Assembly: GCA_023391535.1 (NCBI GenBank)
Contig: JAEWAU010000051.1
Location: 1-33,071, forward strand
Source of the DNA: Bacillota bacterium
GTDB lineage: Bacteria > Bacillota > Clostridia > Oscillospirales > Ethanoligenentaceae
Length of the DNA stretch: 33,071 bases
Direction of reading: 5' to 3'
Both the position numbers and the translations under genes were made by a program. The first letter of the stretch is position 1. The number at the start of each line of letters is the position of its first letter. Below, in pieces: positions 32,915 through 33,071 of this stretch. Under the pieces are notes generated by a model. It did no database searches. It saw nothing but the letters and a program-made list of their open reading frames with translations, and was not told the origin of the DNA.

Positions 32915-33071
32915 ACGTCAGAAAAAGGAGTGTTCAGCATGAAATTATTTCTCGATACGGCCGACGTGGAAGAGATCCGCGCGGCCAACGACATGGGCGT
33001 CATCTGCGGCGTCACCACGAACCCGACGCTCATCGCGCGCTCCGGGCGCGTGTTTGAAGAAGTCATCCGAG
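32915..33071. repeat. Terminal inverted copy, right (pairs with 1-157)
   Basis: Partner of the left terminal copy; the mismatch is at 32944. Sequence upstream of 32915 is unrelated to that at the left end. Confidence 0.95.
32939..33071 (+). CDS. Transaldolase (TalC/FSA-like), 5' part only, runs off the right edge
   Basis: The first 44 codons of a small transaldolase, identical in protein sequence to the fragment at the left end. One silent change (AAA for AAG at codon 3) separates the two copies; the next 127 bases are identical to the edge. AAAAAGGAG gives a good ribosome binding site. Placed after araM, it would link arabinose breakdown to the pentose phosphate pathway. Confidence 0.9.
   Translation, partial: MKLFLDTADVEEIRAANDMGVICGVTTNPTLIARSGRVFEEVIR

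Noticed and set aside
1..33071. Circular element suggested by matching ends
   Set aside because: The ends match in inverted, not direct, orientation, so they cannot close into a circle; a gene duplicated elsewhere fits better.

Overview
The window looks like one contig from a Gram-positive anaerobe of the class Clostridia (Bacillota), perhaps Oscillospirales. This is inferred from strong AGGAGG-type ribosome binding sites, several TTG/GTG starts, sigma-A promoters with 17-bp spacers, a YesM/YesN-type two-component system, ChW-repeat secreted proteins, an AraR-type repressor, a KimA-type potassium importer and GC-rich coding DNA. No rRNA, tRNA, CRISPR array or intact mobile element was seen.

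Layout. Positions 1-2,100 (minus strand) hold a split transketolase operon running into a truncated transaldolase. Positions 2,260-3,560 (minus) hold a CPA2 cation/proton antiporter behind a structured leader with an intrinsic terminator, a candidate ion-sensing riboswitch. Next come a small hypothetical gene (3,811, plus) and a soluble multi-HAMP chemoreceptor (4,176-6,470, minus). A gene-poor kilobase follows, with a frameshifted serine-recombinase remnant. Positions 7,550-13,690 (minus) form a glycoside uptake operon: lipoprotein binding protein, two permeases, cytoplasmic GH36-like glycosidase and an AllA-like cupin. Divergent from it are a sensor kinase and an AraC-type response regulator (13,881-17,164, plus), then three secreted proteins (17,627-23,309): a clan GH-D-like hydrolase, a carbohydrate-binding-like protein and a ChW/BIG2/InlB-repeat protein. 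Positions 23,637-26,113 hold a 29-residue membrane microprotein and kimA, each behind a copy of the same promoter element. From 26,215 to the end lie araR (minus) and divergent araB-araA-araD-araM followed by a second truncated transaldolase.

How the parts fit. The two-component system, ABC transporter and hydrolases look like one polysaccharide-utilisation regulon: a 41-bp element with two GTAGA boxes 21 bp apart lies exactly 25 bp before the -10 box of both the transporter operon and the secreted hydrolase gene. The arabinose operon makes D-xylulose 5-phosphate, which transketolase and transaldolase would process, and both truncated transaldolase copies sit at the contig ends. Those ends are inverted copies sharing exactly 127 identical terminal bases after a single silent difference, which looks like a k=127 assembly break inside a duplicated gene.

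Most worth a second look: the shared two-component operator, the duplicated promoter with its microprotein beside kimA, the antiporter leader RNA, and the duplicated transaldolase.
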